Under the pieces are notes generated by a model. That model was not told the origin of the DNA. It ran no database searches and saw only the letters and a list, made by a program, of their open reading frames with translations. From Limnephilus marmoratus (Eukaryota; Arthropoda; Insecta; Trichoptera; Limnephilidae): a stretch of DNA of 64,000 bases. The translations under genes were made by a program, and so were the position numbers. The stretch lies in contig OU862927.1 in the NCBI GenBank assembly GCA_917880885.1, positions 41,009,571-41,073,570 of the forward strand. The letters run 5' to 3'. Shown piece after piece: positions 1-11,164 of the stretch (the first letter of the stretch is position 1; the number at the start of each line of letters is the position of its first letter).

Positions 1-1080
1 CATCCAAATGTCACGGTTGTACCAACTTCTCTTTTCCCCATCACGGCAAATTGCCAGCATTGTTTCTTTGTACATTTTTTTTCTCTCTCACCTGTTCTGA
101 GGCTGATTACTTCGGAACAGAGACACCTCGAGTCACGATATTTTGGGAAGTCATGATCCCAATTGTCGTTTCTCAACCCCACACTATGCAATGCTCATGT
201 CACTTGTTTTGTTTCTTTTTTTGTTTTTTGTGTTTCGTTTTTTCGTTTTTTGTTTTGTTTTATCTATGACCTCAGTTTTGGCCGCCCTTGTACATTTTTT
301 ACCTCATTCTCACGTTCATCGCATTTTACCTACCAGGGTAAAACCTTTTTCTTACCTCTCGATTTTCAGCTCACCTTGAGTACGTAAAACCCAATAGTGG
401 TCTCAAGCACGAAAGTAAAAAAAAAATGGTTACTTCACCTTTTTTCTTGTACATATAAGTCTTTTTCAATTTTTTACTTAAATCAAAAATTGATGGCGTC
501 CTTTTCACCCGTGCTCAATTTTTTTCTCTCCCCAAAATTGGATATTGACACGTCCATTTTGGAAATTGTATTTAATATAAAAAACCTACAAGTTGGCTTT
601 TTATAAGTCATACACAAATCCGTTGGCTCGTTCGACTAAAGTATGTAAAACCGAATCACCAGGTCTTTGGTTGCTACAACGAAACCACTGATTTGTTTCT
701 TCTCTACTGTTGCGTCACGTATGTTTTGTATTACACGCTTTAACACGAGACAGGTTAGTAAAACCAAACGGTCATCCTGATTCTCGAATCCAAATAATTG
801 TAATTTTTAACGTAAATCAGCATTGATTTGTTCGATCATCGTTTTGCAATTATCACCCTTTTTTTCTTTTCTAAAAAATGGTTACTCGGACAGTATGTAA
901 AACCCCTCCAGGTCTGTCTCTTTTATTGCTCGGTGTAAGCAGAATATACCCTGCCATCACTTTATGTCATTCTATCGTACGCCCCCGGGCTACGGGGTTA
1001 GTTAAATCTAACGAATCTTTATAAACAACATTAAAACGAATGTTGTCATCATTTATTTTGCTGTACTTATGCACAACCTG
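1..1080. other. No gene recognised; T-rich stretch with a recurring short motif
   Basis: The stretch is strongly T-rich on the plus strand. Short open frames here are low complexity (Phe-rich) and have no recognisable domain. A loose motif resembling GTATGTAAAACC recurs near 381, 642, 753 and 894, which may be a decayed repeat with an irregular period of about 110-260 bases. Nothing else can be assigned. Confidence 0.4.
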
Positions 1081-1086
1081 TACGCG

Positions 1087-1146
1087 ATAGGAGAGATCCT
1101 TAAAACATCCACCATCATAGGAGAGATCCTTAAAACATCCGCCACG
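1087..1146. repeat. Tandem duplication, two copies of a 30-base unit
   Basis: The unit beginning ATAGGAGAGATCC starts at 1087 and again at 1117, and the copies are nearly identical. It sits just upstream of two further tandem blocks, so this stretch has repeatedly duplicated locally. Confidence 0.8.
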
Positions 1147-1200
1147 ATACGAGAAGTTCGTTATAATTACTTTATACTCTTAACTAAACGTTATTGAGTT

Positions 1201-1352
1201 GGTCGTGTGTCTTTTGGCATGAGAACCGCTCCTTTTGGTCGTGTGTCATTAAATTTGGCATGAGAACCGCCCCTTTTGGTCGTGTGTCATTAAATTTGGC
1301 ATGAGAACCGCCTCTTTTTGGTCGTGTGTCATTAAATTGTCATGAGAACCAC
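1201..1352. repeat. Minisatellite of four units, 36-42 bases each
   Basis: GGTCGTGTGT starts at 1201, 1237, 1278 and 1320, each followed by ATGAGAACCGCC or a close variant. The first unit lacks a short internal ATTAAATT segment, which explains its shorter length. Confidence 0.9.
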
Positions 1353-1604
1353 CTTGTTTATAATTATGTGCTTGTATAATCTGTACACGAGACGTGAAGA
1401 CGTAATAATACTTACCGTGATTCGTGTGAACGACATAATATCGGCCTTGCTATCTTCTTTAAGATGCATTGTATAACACTCTTTGACTTCTGTCTGTAAT
1501 TGAGCTGTACCTTGTTATAATTGTGTACTCATATAATTTGTGCACCAAACGTGAAGACGTTACAATACTCACCATGAATCGTGCGAATGAAATAATATCA
1601 ACCC
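1352..1604. repeat. Diverged direct repeat of about 95 bases
   Basis: The segment at 1352-1446 recurs at 1510-1604 with many substitutions. Shared landmarks are CCTTGT followed by TATAATT, ACGTGAAGACGT, and a final segment containing CATAATATC or AATAATATC. The period is about 158 bases. No coding potential is recognised. Confidence 0.7.
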
Positions 1605-3465
1605 TTTTTGTGCGCACTATACAAAGTAGTCCATAACCTTTTTGCAAATTGTTCAACGACAATGCCCGTGGACTTCCTGTTTTGCCACTTCTTTCTCTAA
1701 AGGAAAGAAGCCCAGGAATATCTACTATCTCAAAAGGACTAGCTTGTCAGCTTCACTGTCAGCTATGGGGCATAGTGCCGTGGGAGTTAATCGAATGGGC
1801 ACAAAATCCACCAAACTCGTCGTCTGGGAAGCGAATAAAAGAAATCCCAGATTGTGAAATTGGAGCGAGGGTTTATCTTTTCTCACAATCAAGGAGAAGT
1901 TTTAAGTGACCCCTAATCTTTCGTCAAATACACGCGAAAGACTAGTCTCTTTGGTAATGTGTATTCCTTCTCATCTCATTTTTTTTCTTATGTAAAGAGT
2001 CAGGAAGCATGCTGGTGGATTACGTTTCATACTCACATAGAGTTTGAACTGGAAATTAGTCCAGTCCCTAGCAAGTTTCGTCACTCAACTCCCCTCCATC
2101 CATTTTCCCCTTCCCTCCCTCACGTTCTCATCATGCATGAAGTGGAAGATCCGTTGTTGTCCATATTTCGCCCTCACTTGGAGTTCGAATCGGTACCTAA
2201 CCAGGCATAACGGGCCTTCTATTTCACTTTTGTCATATGTTTCTTCTGTTCTTCATCCTGGTTTCAATGAGGCAGATTCATGAATATTGGACACGTATGT
2301 TATGCACTTGGCGTATCATCTGTCTCTTATCGACAACCTTTATCCATGAATCAGTTTCGCTGCCTTGCCGTGACTCGTTCACGACTTTGTGTCTTGTTCT
2401 TTGAAATTCTTCAAAAATGTTACCATTTTATGTTAACATAGGCCATGGAAGGCCGGTTGCTTTTCAATCAAGGTATTTTGTCACCCGGCAAAGCCAGGTT
2501 ATCCTAACAAAGGATACCTTTGTATTCATTTTCAAAAATTTAATTGTACACTAGCTAGGAATCTCTCTCTCTCTCTCTCTCTCTCTCTTAATCTCTCTGG
2601 GTCACCGGGTTAAAACCTCGTTTGCTATTCTCTGAACACACTTTGTTTCTCTCCAAACTTTTCTTCATTGGTCTCTAGGTAGGTAAACTTCAAGAATTTT
2701 GCTTTAATAATAATTCCTCCCGGATTTAAAAAGAAGCCCAGAAGGATGTCTCCATCGGCAGCCAAGCTGAGCTTCACTTCCTAGCAGCCTTCGCTGTGGG
2801 TACAAAGGTCCCCCGCCGCCATTTTCTACATATTTGTTCCTGAAAGCACAGACCATACCGCCCCTATGTATGTTGTCTTGTTGCGCCATTGCGAGCCGAG
2901 TTGTCCCGCTATATAAAATGACACTCTGGACTACCTTTGGGCACGCTAGCCCCTGGGTTTTGTTCCTGCTCTCGCTACCAAGACAGTTTGCCGTCTCTTG
3001 CTCTGTCATGCAGTGACGCACACCATGTCATGTGTAAACCATTATTACCTTGACTCTCCAGTATTCGCTGAATGCGCACCCTCACAAGTTATTCCGAGCT
3101 ACATTATGCTTCGATAACCATTATACACGATCCGTGCCCACCATAATGGCACATTAGGATTCGTACTGGCATGTCTGCAGATCCTGGATTCTTCTCCTCA
3201 ACGACCTTTGTAACCATAGCCCTCCGCACTGCAACCACAGTCTACGACAAAAACAAGTGTTTTTTTTCTCCAAGGCCCTAGTGTACTCTTGAGTGTTATC
3301 TCAAATGGGTCAGATTACAGTGATAATGTAATCCCTTTAGAGTCTGTGAAATCACGTCTCTTCGCAATTCTTCGAAACTCTTCGAACCCCGTCAAAAACA
3401 AAAACAAATCTACGCACCGCAAATTTAGCTTCCAGACCAATGAAACCCTAGAGTCACATTTTTTG
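1605..3465. other. No gene recognised; contains a CT microsatellite
   Basis: Several short open frames occur, the longest on the minus strand at 2704-3021 (105 codons), but none has a recognisable domain. A CT dinucleotide microsatellite lies at 2562-2588. The block at 2700-3250 is more GC-balanced than its surroundings and could be part of an unrecognised repeat. Confidence 0.4.
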
Positions 3466-3597
3466 TTCATAATTTTGTCTTTGTTTTCACATTTTCATAA
3501 TTTTGTCCTTGTTTTCACATTTTCATAATTTTGTCTTTGTTTTCACATTTTCACATTTTTGTCTTTGTTTCACATTTTCATAACCTTGTTTTTGTTC
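3466..3597. repeat. Tandem repeat, about 34-base unit, four partial copies
   Basis: A unit reading roughly CATAATTTTGTCTTTG plus TTTTCACATTTT is repeated in direct orientation. Later units lose a few bases. The repeat is simple and AT-rich, and the short frames over it are by-products. Confidence 0.85.
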
Positions 3598-3727
3598 TTT
3601 CAATTGCTTAAATATGTATGTTGTTTCACCCCTCCTTGTGATAACTGCCTGTTCCTCATATTTTATGTACCCCCCTCCCTACCCTGACAAACATTGTACC
3701 TAGCCCATAGCATAAGCTAGTTTTAAG

Positions 3728-4147
3728 ATGTTAGTCAGCTCTCTCTCTGGTCAACGAATCTCTCTTTCAACTCCCGCGGGTAACGTAGAGGGTTCTTGCC
3801 CTATTGCTCCATTGCCACGTCGCTTTTTTTCTGAGCGCGGGGGGAGGTGTTACGATACACAAATACGCCACTGCGCAAACTACAGTTTCACTCCCCCGCC
3901 GCTAGCTTATCGGCGCGCTACGGGCGGCGGAACCCAGCAAAGCCACCGTCGACAGCGAGCCGCCAACCGCGACTCTTCTCCAGCGCCTGGCTTGAGCGCC
4001 CGTGTTGTCGTAAACCGTTCCGCACAGTTCCGGAACATTCTGCAAGCCACGATGCAGCGTGTTTTGCATAGTGACTTGCGGGAACTCCAAGAATGGCTAT
4101 ATTCTTTCCCGTCACTGAATCTACAAGAGTTCAGCCCCCAGCTGTAA
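3728..4147 (+). CDS. Unassigned 139-codon ORF in a GC-rich, CpG-rich block
   Basis: This open frame covers an unusually GC-rich patch (about 3770-4060) in an AT-rich window. The product is Arg/Ser/Pro-rich and has no domain, signal peptide or membrane segment I can recognise. A GTAAGT splice-donor-like sequence straddles the end of the frame near 4145. High GC alone keeps stop codons rare, and overlapping frames are open on both strands over the same bases, so the ORF may be accidental. Alternatives are the first exon or promoter CpG patch of a host gene, or the R/U5 part of a solo LTR. TGTTACGATACAC at 3849 resembles an LTR start, but I found no matching second LTR. Confidence 0.2.
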   Translation: MLVSSLSGQRISLSTPAGNVEGSCPIAPLPRRFFSERGGRCYDTQIRHCANYSFTPPPLAYRRATGGGTQQSHRRQRAANRDSSPAPGLSARVVVNRSAQFRNILQATMQRVLHSDLRELQEWLYSFPSLNLQEFSPQL

Positions 4148-5240
4148 GTACCCAAGCTGTTTTCCCCCCTTATTTGCGTGTGTTCGCAGTAAATTCACCG
4201 CGGAGATAAATAGCCCTACCAGAGAGATTATAGAGATAGATTCCTCCATTTTAGATATAACTGTTGTTGCTACCCTGAATTACTATGTATGCATTATTGT
4301 GATATTGTGTCTACGCAGGTGTTTTACCCAATATAACCGTTGTTTACCCTGATTACTGGTTTCACTGCCTTCCCCCAGCCCGTAGAAATTTGAGCTTTAT
4401 TTCAGATAAGCCACACACACGCCTCACAGATCCTACCACCCTGGTGGTGAGGGCCTCTCCCGCTCTGCTGACTAAAACCTGAGCTAGTCTGTCGGCAGAA
4501 TGTAGGGACCCCCATTTAGGTCCGCTAACACCGTAATAGATATTTGTTATATATTTTGATTTAAAACACTTTTTCAGTTTGTTCAAGTATTTTTCTTTCA
4601 CTTCCATATTTTATGTTTTGTATGAAGATGACCGCGCAATTTTCGATCAGGGATACAATAAAGGCCGCGTTCGTTCAATTTTGTAATTATTTGTAGCGGA
4701 AAGCCCTCCCAGCAGCTTCAATTTCGATGTCCCAATGTTATTTAGTTTTAATTCATCACATTGTCAGGCCGAGCACGTATTCCTTTGAATTTTCTATTGG
4801 GCAAAATTGGCGGGATTTTTTTGAGATAACCAATCAATTCCAGTAATTAGTTTGGGAACTTAATCGCGGGATTAGAATGGAATTCCTCCAATTTGGAATG
4901 TTTGCGAAGAGATTATTTCAAATTGGAACAATTCGGTTTTTTCCAAGAGAAATGTGTTCGGCTGTGGGAACCTCTATTCTTTGTGTTGTAACCATAGAAA
5001 AAAATTATTATTAGATTACCGACTCTTTTATAACAACATTACATAGGTATTATCTTTCTCTTCATTATTTTATTATTTTTCTTATTGTTTCGCAATTTTG
5101 GATATGATTTGAGATTTTCACGGCCAAAAGCATTTTTGTTATTTATTTTTGGGGTAAAGTATAACACCCTAAAAATAAATTCCACAATCTTGTTTAATTT
5201 TTACCTCGTCCCCACGTCACTGTCTTCGCGCATTCGATTT
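4148..5240. other. No gene recognised
   Basis: The stretch is AT-rich apart from a moderately GC-balanced patch at 4370-4530. An AATAAA-type signal occurs near 4650. The phrase TATAACACCCTAAAAATAAA near 5160 resembles the sequence next to the Penelope-like hairpins at 24.99 and 37.38 kb, so a small relic of that family may lie here. Confidence 0.35.
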
Positions 5241-5244
5241 TCGA

Positions 5245-5668
5245 AACGCTGTAGAAATGAGATCCCTGGGGCGTATGTGTGGTAAAACCATGTATGATCG
5301 TGTGAGAAATGTGGAAATCCGCAAAGAATGCAAGGCTGATGTAAGCGTAATGAGTATCAAAGATCAAGAAAGGAACTCTCCGATGGTTTGGGCGTGTAGA
5401 GCGAATGGACGAGGAAAGGAGTGTGAGGAGAATATATGACGCAAATGTGAATGGTAGAAGAAGTCGAGGACGCCCAAGGAAGACATGGCACGACCAAGTA
5501 AATCAGATACTTGAGTCGGGCCATGTCAAGAGTCAGAATAATAGAAGAGAATGTATGAGACGTTGCAGGAATGTAAACGAGGCAAGGAATGTGTGCCAAG
5601 ATCGGGATGTTTGGCGGTCTGTCCTCTCTGCCTACCCCTGCGGAGAAACGGCGTAATGGTTAGTTAGT
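5245..5668 (+). pseudogene. LINE reverse transcriptase C-terminal remnant
   Basis: Two overlapping frames together give the tail typical of arthropod LINE polyproteins. After a frameshift near 5385-5405 comes a segment equivalent to WFGHVERMDEERSVRRI, then GRRSRGRPRKTWHDQV, then a Trp-containing RDVWRSVL end. The pattern FGHVERM ... GRPR..W is well known from the C-terminus of RTE-like and related LINE RTs. It ends at a stop near 5656, followed by repeated GTTA, a 3' microsatellite typical of RTE-like elements. It is strongly 5'-truncated: fingers, palm and endonuclease are absent. Clade assignment is tentative. Confidence 0.75.
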
Positions 5669-5689
5669 TAGTTATTGGTACTCCTGGAC

Positions 5690-5840
5690 ATATCTACTAA
5701 TCCCCAAATTCCATCTAGAATTTTCTCTCCTTCCTTTCCTAAAAAGACTCTCCACACAGCATCACTAAAGATGCCAAAGGCCCTGAGGGGATTTTTTTAC
5801 TCAGGGCCTCCTGTGTGGAGCAAATGTTAAAAAAAAATAA
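5690..5840 (+). mobile_element. hp repeat, 5'-truncated 3' end
   Basis: Only the last part of the dispersed hp repeat is present. The outer stem CTCCACACAG pairs with CTGTGTGGAG, and the inner stem GGCCCTGAG pairs with CTCAGGGCC. An A-rich tail interrupted by T follows at about 5830. 5' truncation is expected of target-primed reverse transcription. Confidence 0.85.
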
Positions 5841-5869
5841 AAAAATTCACCGGTTCAATGTAGGTATAT

Positions 5870-6120
5870 TATGTGGTACTCACATAAAAAAAATCGAGTG
5901 CGGTTTACACGCGATAGAAGCGAAACTTAATCAATAACGAAAAAACAATCTCAACCAATACTTGAAAAGTGAGGTCATAATCACAGCGACCAATGAGCGC
6001 GGACCTCGCATAATTTCCGTTTCATATCTCAACCAATAGGAGCCTTTAAAAGTGACATCATTATCAAAGCGGCCGATGAGCGCAGGTGCACTAATCGTCA
6101 TTTACGTTTCACCCGAAATG
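5870..6120. repeat. Unassigned repeat with an internal duplication of about 70 bases
   Basis: A segment beginning CTCAACCAATA and containing CAATGAGCGC occurs at about 5952-6010, and a diverged version at about 6030-6090. The entry phrase TGTGGTACTCACATAAAA at about 5873 recurs near 35854, so this is probably part of a dispersed repeat that I cannot name. Confidence 0.5.
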
Positions 6121-6378
6121 CAAATCACAGCCGTGGTATAGAAGTTTCAGTTGAAAAAAACAAGAGTTCAGTAAAGATTATTAAATATCGTCTACGGTCA
6201 AGTACGATATAATAATACGATATAACTTGAAACCAAATACTTTCGAAGCCAAGTACAAAAGCCAGTAAAATGTAAAAATGCAATAAATAAAACAGAACGT
6301 TGATAGGAAACAACCCCATACCCCCCTGATCCAGAATACTTTAACAAAACTCCACGCACGCCTTTATAGTTTGTAGGA

Positions 6379-7325
6379 CAGGGATGGCGAACCAATGGCA
6401 CGCGACACAATATTTTGGGCACGTCATTGATCAGTGATCACAAAATTTATTATGAACTACGAAAAAAATGTGAAGTGTATTTATAGTAGGTGAACGAGCG
6501 AACCCGAGTGATCCCAACGCTAAAGAATGTTCGGGTGCGGTGCGCGGTCTGCTATGCGCGGGGTACGGTGGGGTGCGCAAGTTACTGAAGAATTTATTTC
6601 TGTGATCGATTCTTCAATTACGGAATTCTCTGGGAGATTTTCTCAGATCAAAGAATTATCGGAAATACTCAAGTTTATTATTTACCCTGATGTGACGTCA
6701 TTTGATAAACTGAATTTGTCCCCATTCGATTGGTTGGAAATTAATGAATTTAAAATGTAGCTGATTGATTTCCAGTTAAGTTCAATATGGATTCAAACAA
6801 GAAGAGAGTTAGAATTAATTGAAATAGAAATATTGACACGTGAAAATGAAAATGCTAATAACAAAGTTTTGGAAACATGGAATGCGTTACCAGACACATT
6901 TAATTGTTTGAAGAAGCTGGCTCTTGCTATTTTAACAATATTTTCATCAACCTATACCTTGCGAGTCATTATTTTCAGAGATGAATAACTTTAAAGTGTC
7001 GGTTAGAAACCGTTTGACAGATGACTCCAGTTCAGCATGCATTCGGCTAAAAGTAACATCTTACAACCCTAACATATGTTATTTGTCATCTAACCTGCAA
7101 CAACAGAAGTCACACTAATTTTACTTTAATTTAAATTACGCGTATAATGCTAAATGTTCCTATTTGGTAGTAGTAAATAAAGAGTTTTTAATTGATTCTA
7201 AGTATTTATTATTATTATTTTCGCAATTATCACCAAGTCAAAATTATTTGATGCCAAGTCTATGACCTCATTAAACATTTCTTTAGAAAAATGGCACGTT
7301 AATACGTAAAGGTTCGCCATCCCTG
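6379..7325 (+). mobile_element. hAT-superfamily DNA transposon, internally deleted
   Basis: The ends are 15-base terminal inverted repeats, CAGGGATGGCGAACC at the left and its complement ending at 7325. An imperfect 8-bp target duplication flanks them (TTGTAGGA on the left, TTGTAAAA on the right). CAGGG-type ends, 8-bp duplications and the enclosed hAT transposase C-terminus agree. At 947 bp it is far shorter than an autonomous hAT (about 2.5-5 kb), so the N-terminal BED finger and most of the catalytic domain are missing. Confidence 0.88.
6580..7118 (+). pseudogene. hAT transposase C-terminal domain, broken
   Basis: The translation matches the C-terminal part of hAT transposases of the type domesticated as vertebrate ZBED5/FAM200-like genes. 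An EFISVIDSSITEF-like segment is followed, after a TAG stop at 6758-6760, by the dimerisation region LKKLALAILTIFSSTYT. A one-base insertion near 6960 then shifts the frame into CESLFSEMN and RNRLTDD, and the protein closes with QQQKSH and TAA at 7116-7118. The conserved hydrophobic core of the hAT dimerisation domain is recognisable. The DDE-type residues upstream are not present. With one stop and one frameshift it cannot encode active transposase. Confidence 0.85.
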
Positions 7326-7602
7326 TTGTAAAAGATACTCGTAGCTCATTGACCGTCTAGAGATTTCACAACAAAACCTGAAGTTATTCCAAAAACGTAT
7401 AAAAAATAATGCCTCTGCGGTCTCTACTCAATTTAAAACTTCATCGAACTTTTGTTATTTTTACAAAACTTCCCTCCCCTTAACCCACCTCTTTCTCCAC
7501 CCCCTCAGTCAAGCCTCCCCCTCTTAGGAGTGGGGAGGTTTCTCTACAGCCAAACTAAATAACATATATATACATATAGAAATTAATGTATGTTTGTTTG
7601 CT
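7326..7602. other. No gene recognised; C-rich patch
   Basis: The stretch between the hAT right end and the LINE 3' tail contains a pyrimidine-rich patch at 7465-7545 but no ORF or repeat structure that I can assign. Confidence 0.4.
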
Positions 7603-7923
7603 TGCTTGTTTTATTTTATTTTATTTTATTTTACTTTATTTGGGAAACAAACAGTTGTACATATTTTATTAAATAATTACATTTGACAAATTTGCATGAA
7701 CCAGTGAAGTTTCCACATTTGAGAATATAGAATTTAAAGAAAAAAAAAAACTCATTAATATAAGAAGTTATACATACATAATACCTAACTAGAGTACAGA
7801 AAATCAGATGAAACCAACATAATAAAATCAGATGAAACCAACATAATAATTCATACGAAAATCAGATGAAACCAACATAATAAGAGAAAAACAATAAAAT
7901 AAGGCACACAGCAGGATTCACGA

Positions 7924-8526
7924 TCAACAATCTGTTTTGATCTTCTCCGTTACATATTTTGTGAATTGAACTGAGGACAAATGGAAAATATCAGCGTCTG
8001 AAAGGATATTGTTATATTTTGTGCACGTCCTTTTCAGAAATGTATGTTGTGAGTAGTTAGTTTTTGATTGTGGGATGTGGAATAGTTTGTTTGTTCTTGT
8101 ATTACGTACTGGACAGTGGAAGTGGATGTTTTCCAGAAGATAGTTGCTGTCAACAGCGTTGTTGATGATTTTGTATAAAAATTTCTGGTCGGATATATTT
8201 CTTCTCTCTTCTAGTGATGTAATTTTATGGAATGCTAAGGAATCTTTTACATGTTCTGATATTCGGAACGATTTAAAGTCTAAGTATTTCAAAATTTTTT
8301 TTTGGATTCTTTCTAACCTTTCAATATTGACTTTGTATTGGGGATTCCAAATCACTGATCCAAATTCTAGTATGGAGCGAACAAAAGAAAAATATAATAT
8401 CTTGATTACATGTGGTGATCTGAATGGTTTAGTCACTCTTACAATGAATCCTAGGAGTTTGTAGGCCCTGTCACAAATGGAATTTATGTGTGATCGGAAA
8501 GACATTCCGGAGTCCATTATTATTCC
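7924..8526 (-). pseudogene. LINE ORF2, thumb and C-terminal region
   Basis: This continues the RT in the same frame after the stop at 8524-8526. It includes FRSHINSICDRAYKLLGF, then LYFSFVRSILEFGSVIWNP (the common LINE motif of a Tyr/Phe-Gly-hydrophobic-Trp block) and LERIQKKILKYL. It closes with CPVRNTRTNKLFHIP and a stop at 7924. No C-terminal zinc knuckle is visible. The 61.1-61.6 kb fragment has the same ordering (IWSP, FYVPTRNTRQ) and is a related but distinct family. Confidence 0.85.
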
Positions 8527-9906
8527 TTAGTCCCTTACTTCACTACACCTTTTTAATTCAACTCCGTTTATTTTATATGGGAATGTTAGGGGGTTAGTGC
8601 TTTTGGTGAAAGATATTGTATTACATTTTTCTAGATTAAGGTACAGTTGGTTGTTCACGCAATATAGTCCAAGCCTATTGATATCCTCTTGCAATTCTAG
8701 GCTGTCATTAATATTAATTACTTTTTTGTAAATTTTAATGTCATCAGCAAAAATTTGGATATTAGAGTTTTTGAAGCAAGAGTCTATATCATTTATATAC
8801 AAAATAAAAAGGAGAGGTCCGAGGTGTGATCCTTGTGGAATTCCTGAGGGTATATTATAGAAACGTGAAGAGAAACCCTTAGCTCTAACTGCTTGACTCC
8901 TGTTAGTGACGTACGATTTGATCCATCTTAGAAGGTCCCCACTGATCCCGATTTTTAATAGCTTCTTCAGAAGCAGTTTGATGTTAATTTTATCAAAGGC
9001 TTTTGAAAAATCCGTGTATATAGAATCAATCTGAGTTTTACTACCCATAGAATTAAATATGAAATCTGTGTATTCCAGCAGGTTTGTCTCGACTGACCGT
9101 TTTCTAAAAAAGCCGTGCTGATTTTTTGATATGGTAGTTTGTACTGCTGGAAAAAGTTGGTCAAGAACCATGTTTTCCATAATCTTGCTGATAATTGGGA
9201 GTTTGGAGATGGGCCTGTAGTTAGTGATGTTATTTTTGTCCCCGCTTTTATGGATTGGTGTAATGAGTGCTTGTTTCCAGACGTTGGGGAAGTTGCCTTC
9301 CTCAAATGACATTTTGAACAGCATGGAGATAGGATAAGCCAATTGGTCCCGGCATTTTACATAAAAAATGGATGGAATTAAATCAGATCCCGCGCTTTTG
9401 TTCGGATCGAGTTTTTTTAGATAGTTAAGTACATGCGATTGATTAAAGTTAATTGTGTGAATATGAAGATAAGAGTTGTCGACATTGTTATCAGAGTTTA
9501 TAGGATCGAGGCTGGGGTTGGGATTCTCTACAAAAACCGATCTAAAATAATCACTAAAATTGTCACAAATGGATTGTCCATCAGTGCAGGAGATATCGCC
9601 AAGATACATTTGATTTGGTAGATCAGAAGACAATTGCTTTGATTTTACGAACGACCAGAAGCGTTTACTACACTTTTTTATTGATTCTTCTGCCGTCCTA
9701 ATGTAGTTATCATAACATTCAAGTGAGATCTTCTTTTGACGATTTCTCAGCACTGAAAAGGATTGATAGTCAGCTAGATTTTTGTATTTTTTCCATTTTT
9801 TGTGATATTTTAGTTTCTCTTTTACAATTTTAATAAGTGGGGAAGTATACCAGGGGGGAAACCTTTCCAAATTAACATAAATTTTTTTTTCGAGGTATGA
9901 GGTCAT
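8527..9906 (-). pseudogene. LINE ORF2, reverse transcriptase domain
   Basis: This part contains ordered RT blocks: an N-terminal linker with FWSFVKSK, then WKQALITPIHKSGDKN, NYRPIS, NQHGFFRKRS, TDFSKAFDKI (palm motif A with catalytic Asp), SGIPQGSHLGPLLF (motif B) and QIFADDIKIY (motif C). Motif C is FADD rather than the usual YADD, a natural LINE variant. The frame ends at a TAA at 8524-8526 lying in frame with the downstream thumb region, so it is a point stop, not a deletion. RT primes on the nicked target to copy the element RNA. Confidence 0.88.
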
Positions 9907-10783
9907 TTATGATATTATAAAAGTTTAATACGGCCCCTTCAGTATCCTTATTTTGAAATTCGTGTTCCCAATTTATTATGGATAATTCGTTTATGATTTG
10001 TTCGTAATCACCTCGGTGAAACATTTTGACTGTCCTTGACGAAACGAGGGGAGACGGTTTAATAACAGGGGATAACTCTATGTCTAATGCTCTGTGGTGT
10101 GTATCTTCAGGCGTCAGAGGCTGGGTACTGTGAGTTATGCTACATTCTGAAATATTTGTCATGATTAAGTCAAGAGTTCGTTTATTTGTATTGATCACAG
10201 AATTAAATTGCTGTAATTGCGTGAATGAAAGGAAGTCAACCAACGCACAACTAGCAGTATCTTCTGGAAAATTTGATTCTAAATAGTTTTGCCCTTCTGT
10301 TACCTTCCAATTTAGTTTGGGTATGTTATAGTCTCCAGCTAATAAAAATAATCCTTCCGGGTGATTTGTGTGCAGGTCCGATGTATTGTTTAAGTGATGA
10401 ATTAGATTATGAATGTAGTTGGTGTTTTGTGGATGGTACGAGCAGCATATATATAATTTTTGGAGTTTATTATTGTTACCTAGTATTGGCACCGATATCC
10501 AAATGTCCTCAGTACACGTAGACCACGGTAGTTTCTGAGCATTAAGAGATTTGGAGGTTGCGATTAATACCCCCCCTCCCTGCTGCTGTCCAGATACTAA
10601 GTAGTCACGATCCTTTCTAAACACATCGTACCTGCTGTCAAACAATTCGCTATCATGGATTGAATCATTTAGCCAAGTTTCGCAAAAAAGGTAAATGTCA
10701 AAATTGTTTAAAAGAACCTGATTTAAGAAATTATGTGTTTTTGTGCGAAGACCTCGCACATTTTGGAAATATATGTTAAGCAT
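9872..10783 (-). pseudogene. LINE ORF2, APE-like endonuclease part
   Basis: This is the N-terminal half of ORF2, the endonuclease that nicks the target DNA. In order it shows FQNVRGLRTK (first strand, Asn), FCETWL (metal-binding Glu), GGGVLIA, LLAGDYNIP (Asp and Asn of the active site) and LDLIMTN. Near the C-terminus is THHRALDIEL where the family normally has an (S/D)DHxxL-type motif, so the aspartate of the catalytic Asp-His pair appears replaced while the His remains. The frame runs out just after LIPRKK. The same codons continue in the RT frame across the T9 run at 9882-9890, so endonuclease and RT were one polyprotein. Confidence 0.85.
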
Positions 10784-11164
10784 TTTTTAATATTTTGTGA
10801 ATAAAATTTGTTGAAAAATATTTTAGAAATATAATATAATTATGCTGTGATTGGGGACATTTTTGAACGTCAGGTTCTGTTTGTTTATGGTAAGTTGCAT
10901 TGTTTATGGTTTCGATAGGCATTAGTTTTGACAGATTAAGAGGTACATCTATGGTCGAAATACAAATTGATTGTAAACATGCGAGTGTGAGAAAAATAAT
11001 ATTACGATGATACATTTCATAAGTTTTTGATACTATTTTGTAGTTAACAAGTGATGGTAATTCGTGTGTTACAATTAAGGAGATAATGTGTGTGATATTA
11101 AGGTATTTACATACTTGAGAGAGATTTATAATGTTAGGTTTATGTTTGACAGTATTATATAATT

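Noticed and set aside
2704..3021. 105-codon minus-strand gene
   Set aside because: A complementary plus frame is open over the same bases, there is no domain, and the region looks like unassigned repeat.
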